This document shows positions 7,025-7,837 of a DNA stretch of 7,837 bases, piece by piece (positions within the stretch are counted from its first letter, which is position 1; every line of letters begins with the position of its first letter). The notes beneath the pieces were generated by a model that did not search any database, had not been told where the DNA came from, and saw only the letters and a program-made list of their open reading frames with translations. Made by a program: the position numbers and the translations under genes. Source of the DNA: an uncultured Bacteroidales bacterium (GTDB lineage: Bacteria; Bacteroidota; Bacteroidia; Bacteroidales; UBA932); NCBI GenBank assembly GCA_937890845.1, contig CALADR010000017.1:1-7837 (forward strand). Direction: 5' to 3'.

Positions 7025-7062
7025 AAAAAACGGCCGCAATACCTTATGAGACATTGCGGCCG
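7025..7062 (-). terminator. Intrinsic terminator (distal of two)
   Basis: A perfect 10-bp inverted repeat (7031-7040 CGGCCGCAAT with 7053-7062 ATTGCGGCCG) has a 12-base loop. On the minus strand it is followed by TTTTTTAGTT. The T-run is on the minus-strand side only, so it ends leftward transcription, presumably from the FISUMP gene or from an unrecognised short transcript between it and the hairpin at 7141-7167. It separates that transcription from the sugar-block promoter. Confidence 0.78.
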
Positions 7063-7140
7063 GCCATAAATTTAAAAAAAGTGACAACTGAAGAAAAAAC
7101 TATAACCTAAGTATGGAACAGACAGGAAAAGGGTATAATA

Positions 7141-7167
7141 TAGAAAAGCCGACCCATGGGCCGGCTT
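7141..7167 (-). terminator. Probable intrinsic terminator (proximal) of the FISUMP gene
   Basis: AAGCCG (7146-7151) pairs with CGGCTT (7162-7167), and a CCC/GGG pair inside could extend the fold. On the minus strand the stem runs into CTTTTCTATATT, a moderate T-tract. It lies about 80 bases past the FISUMP stop codon. It is weaker than the second hairpin at 7025-7062. Confidence 0.5.
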
Positions 7168-7249
7168 CCTCAATTCTTAATACTTTGCTTGAGAAATTTA
7201 TTTTAATTTCATTCAAGTCCGTCTAAACCAGACGCAATATGACAGTCTT

Positions 7250-7837
7250 TTACTCGCCGTCTGCTACGCATCTGATGTTGTTTCCGGTACCTCTTCCACC
7301 GATTCCGTTTATATCTGTAAAGAATCCCCAGCAAACTACCCTTGTAGAAAAAGCAGGCTGCTCGGAATGTGTGGATGAAGTCCACATAAATACTCCTCCT
7401 TCCATTACAAGTTCTCCTTTTTGATCTCTGCAACCATAAGACGGATAATATGTTGTATTATTATTCCATGTGTACCAGAATTCCTTTGCATTGTCATTAT
7501 CATCAATTTCCGCTTCTATTCCCGCTATGCTTTTTAATTCTGTTGCGGAAGGGACATGGTATCCCGCAGGGCAAGGATCATAGTCTGTTTTTGCGTCTCC
7601 CCATAGTGAAGTATTCGCATTGGCAAGCCAGTCGAGACTTTTACTTTCCACAAAATAACACATAGGTGATTTTATCGCTGTTTCAATATCTGCACCTTTG
7701 GCAATGAACTGCCATTTCATATTTAAATCAGTATTGATGACAGTCTCATTATTGGCTGTAGTAAATGCTCCTATTTTATATTCATCTTGAGTTCCTCCAT
7801 AAAAAGGATCCTTTCTTCCCCATTGATAGAACAGGCC
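7250..7837 (-). CDS. C-terminal part of a FISUMP-domain secreted or surface protein (5' truncated)
   Basis: The frame is open from the right edge to the TAA at 7250-7252, giving 195 residues; the ATG at 7720 is internal. The fragment shows the recurrent features of the Fibrobacter succinogenes major paralogous (FISUMP) domain as found in Bacteroidota: GLFYQWGRKDPF at residues 1-12, a DWLANANTSLWGD block near 69-81, DPCPAGYHVPS at 87-97, a YYPSYGCRD strand near 130-138, VFMWTSST near 149-156, and the terminal IRCVADGE. In Bacteroidota such domains commonly end large exported lipoproteins, often with fimbrillin-like or other adhesive N-terminal parts. The N-terminus, including any signal peptide, is outside the window. 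Molecular function is unknown. Tandem terminator-like hairpins downstream suggest it is the last gene of its transcript. Confidence 0.82.
   Translation of the reverse strand, partial: GLFYQWGRKDPFYGGTQDEYKIGAFTTANNETVINTDLNMKWQFIAKGADIETAIKSPMCYFVESKSLDWLANANTSLWGDAKTDYDPCPAGYHVPSATELKSIAGIEAEIDDNDNAKEFWYTWNNNTTYYPSYGCRDQKGELVMEGGVFMWTSSTHSEQPAFSTRVVCWGFFTDINGIGGRGTGNNIRCVADGE

Larger units (their letters stand above)
6931..7249. other. Non-coding spacer of 319 bases
   Basis: I see no credible gene on either strand. The stretch is AT-rich and holds the leader and promoter of the copy 2 porter (to 7015) and two hairpins facing the minus strand (7025-7062 and 7141-7167). Near 7220-7234 there is a short 5-bp inverted repeat (CGTCT/AGACG) of uncertain meaning. 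The 78 bases between the two terminator-like hairpins have no obvious promoter or reading frame. Confidence 0.7.

Noticed and set aside
7209..7433. Minus-strand frame encoding an Arg/Lys-rich 74-residue peptide
   Set aside because: It overlaps the FISUMP frame in another phase and its basic composition is a frame artefact.

Overview
The window looks like ordinary chromosomal DNA from a member of the Bacteroidota, most likely a gut-type Bacteroidales. Three things point that way: the gene families present (a THUMP-like/PG_1098-type methyltransferase end, FHS-family sugar porters paired with a ROK kinase, and a FISUMP-type surface protein), the lack of strong Shine-Dalgarno sequences, and several matches to the Bacteroides-type -7 promoter element TAnnTTTG. 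This assignment rests on recognising families by eye; no search was run.

Layout. 1-501 (+) is the 3' end of a methyltransferase-like gene with a THUMP-like C-terminal domain, cut by the window edge. 531-1607 (-) is galE (UDP-glucose 4-epimerase), convergent with the first gene. 1651-3237 (+) is a PBP4/DacB-type D-Ala-D-Ala carboxypeptidase, divergent from galE across 43 bases that carry closely packed promoter elements for both directions. 3254-6930 (-) is a sugar-uptake block transcribed right to left: an FHS-type MFS porter (5644-6930), a ROK-family sugar kinase (4601-5569) and a second, paralogous FHS-type porter (3254-4507). A clear intrinsic terminator follows the kinase, so the last porter may be expressed separately or only by read-through. 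6931-7249 is a non-coding spacer with the promoter of the sugar block and two terminator-like hairpins. 7250-7837 (-) is the C-terminal 195 residues of a FISUMP-type secreted protein that enters from beyond the right edge.

How the genes fit together. The porters are inferred to bring in a free hexose that the ROK kinase phosphorylates, which gives a PTS-independent uptake and activation route. GalE connects UDP-glucose and UDP-galactose for sugar use and envelope glycans, and DacB trims peptidoglycan in the periplasm. galE and dacB share an intergenic region, but nothing else in the sequence ties them to the sugar block.

I found no CRISPR array, RNA gene, insertion sequence, defence locus or clearly novel multi-gene system. 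The points most worth a second look are the duplicated porter pair around one kinase, the loss in both porters of acidic residues known to matter in E. coli FucP, and the hairpins that punctuate the block.
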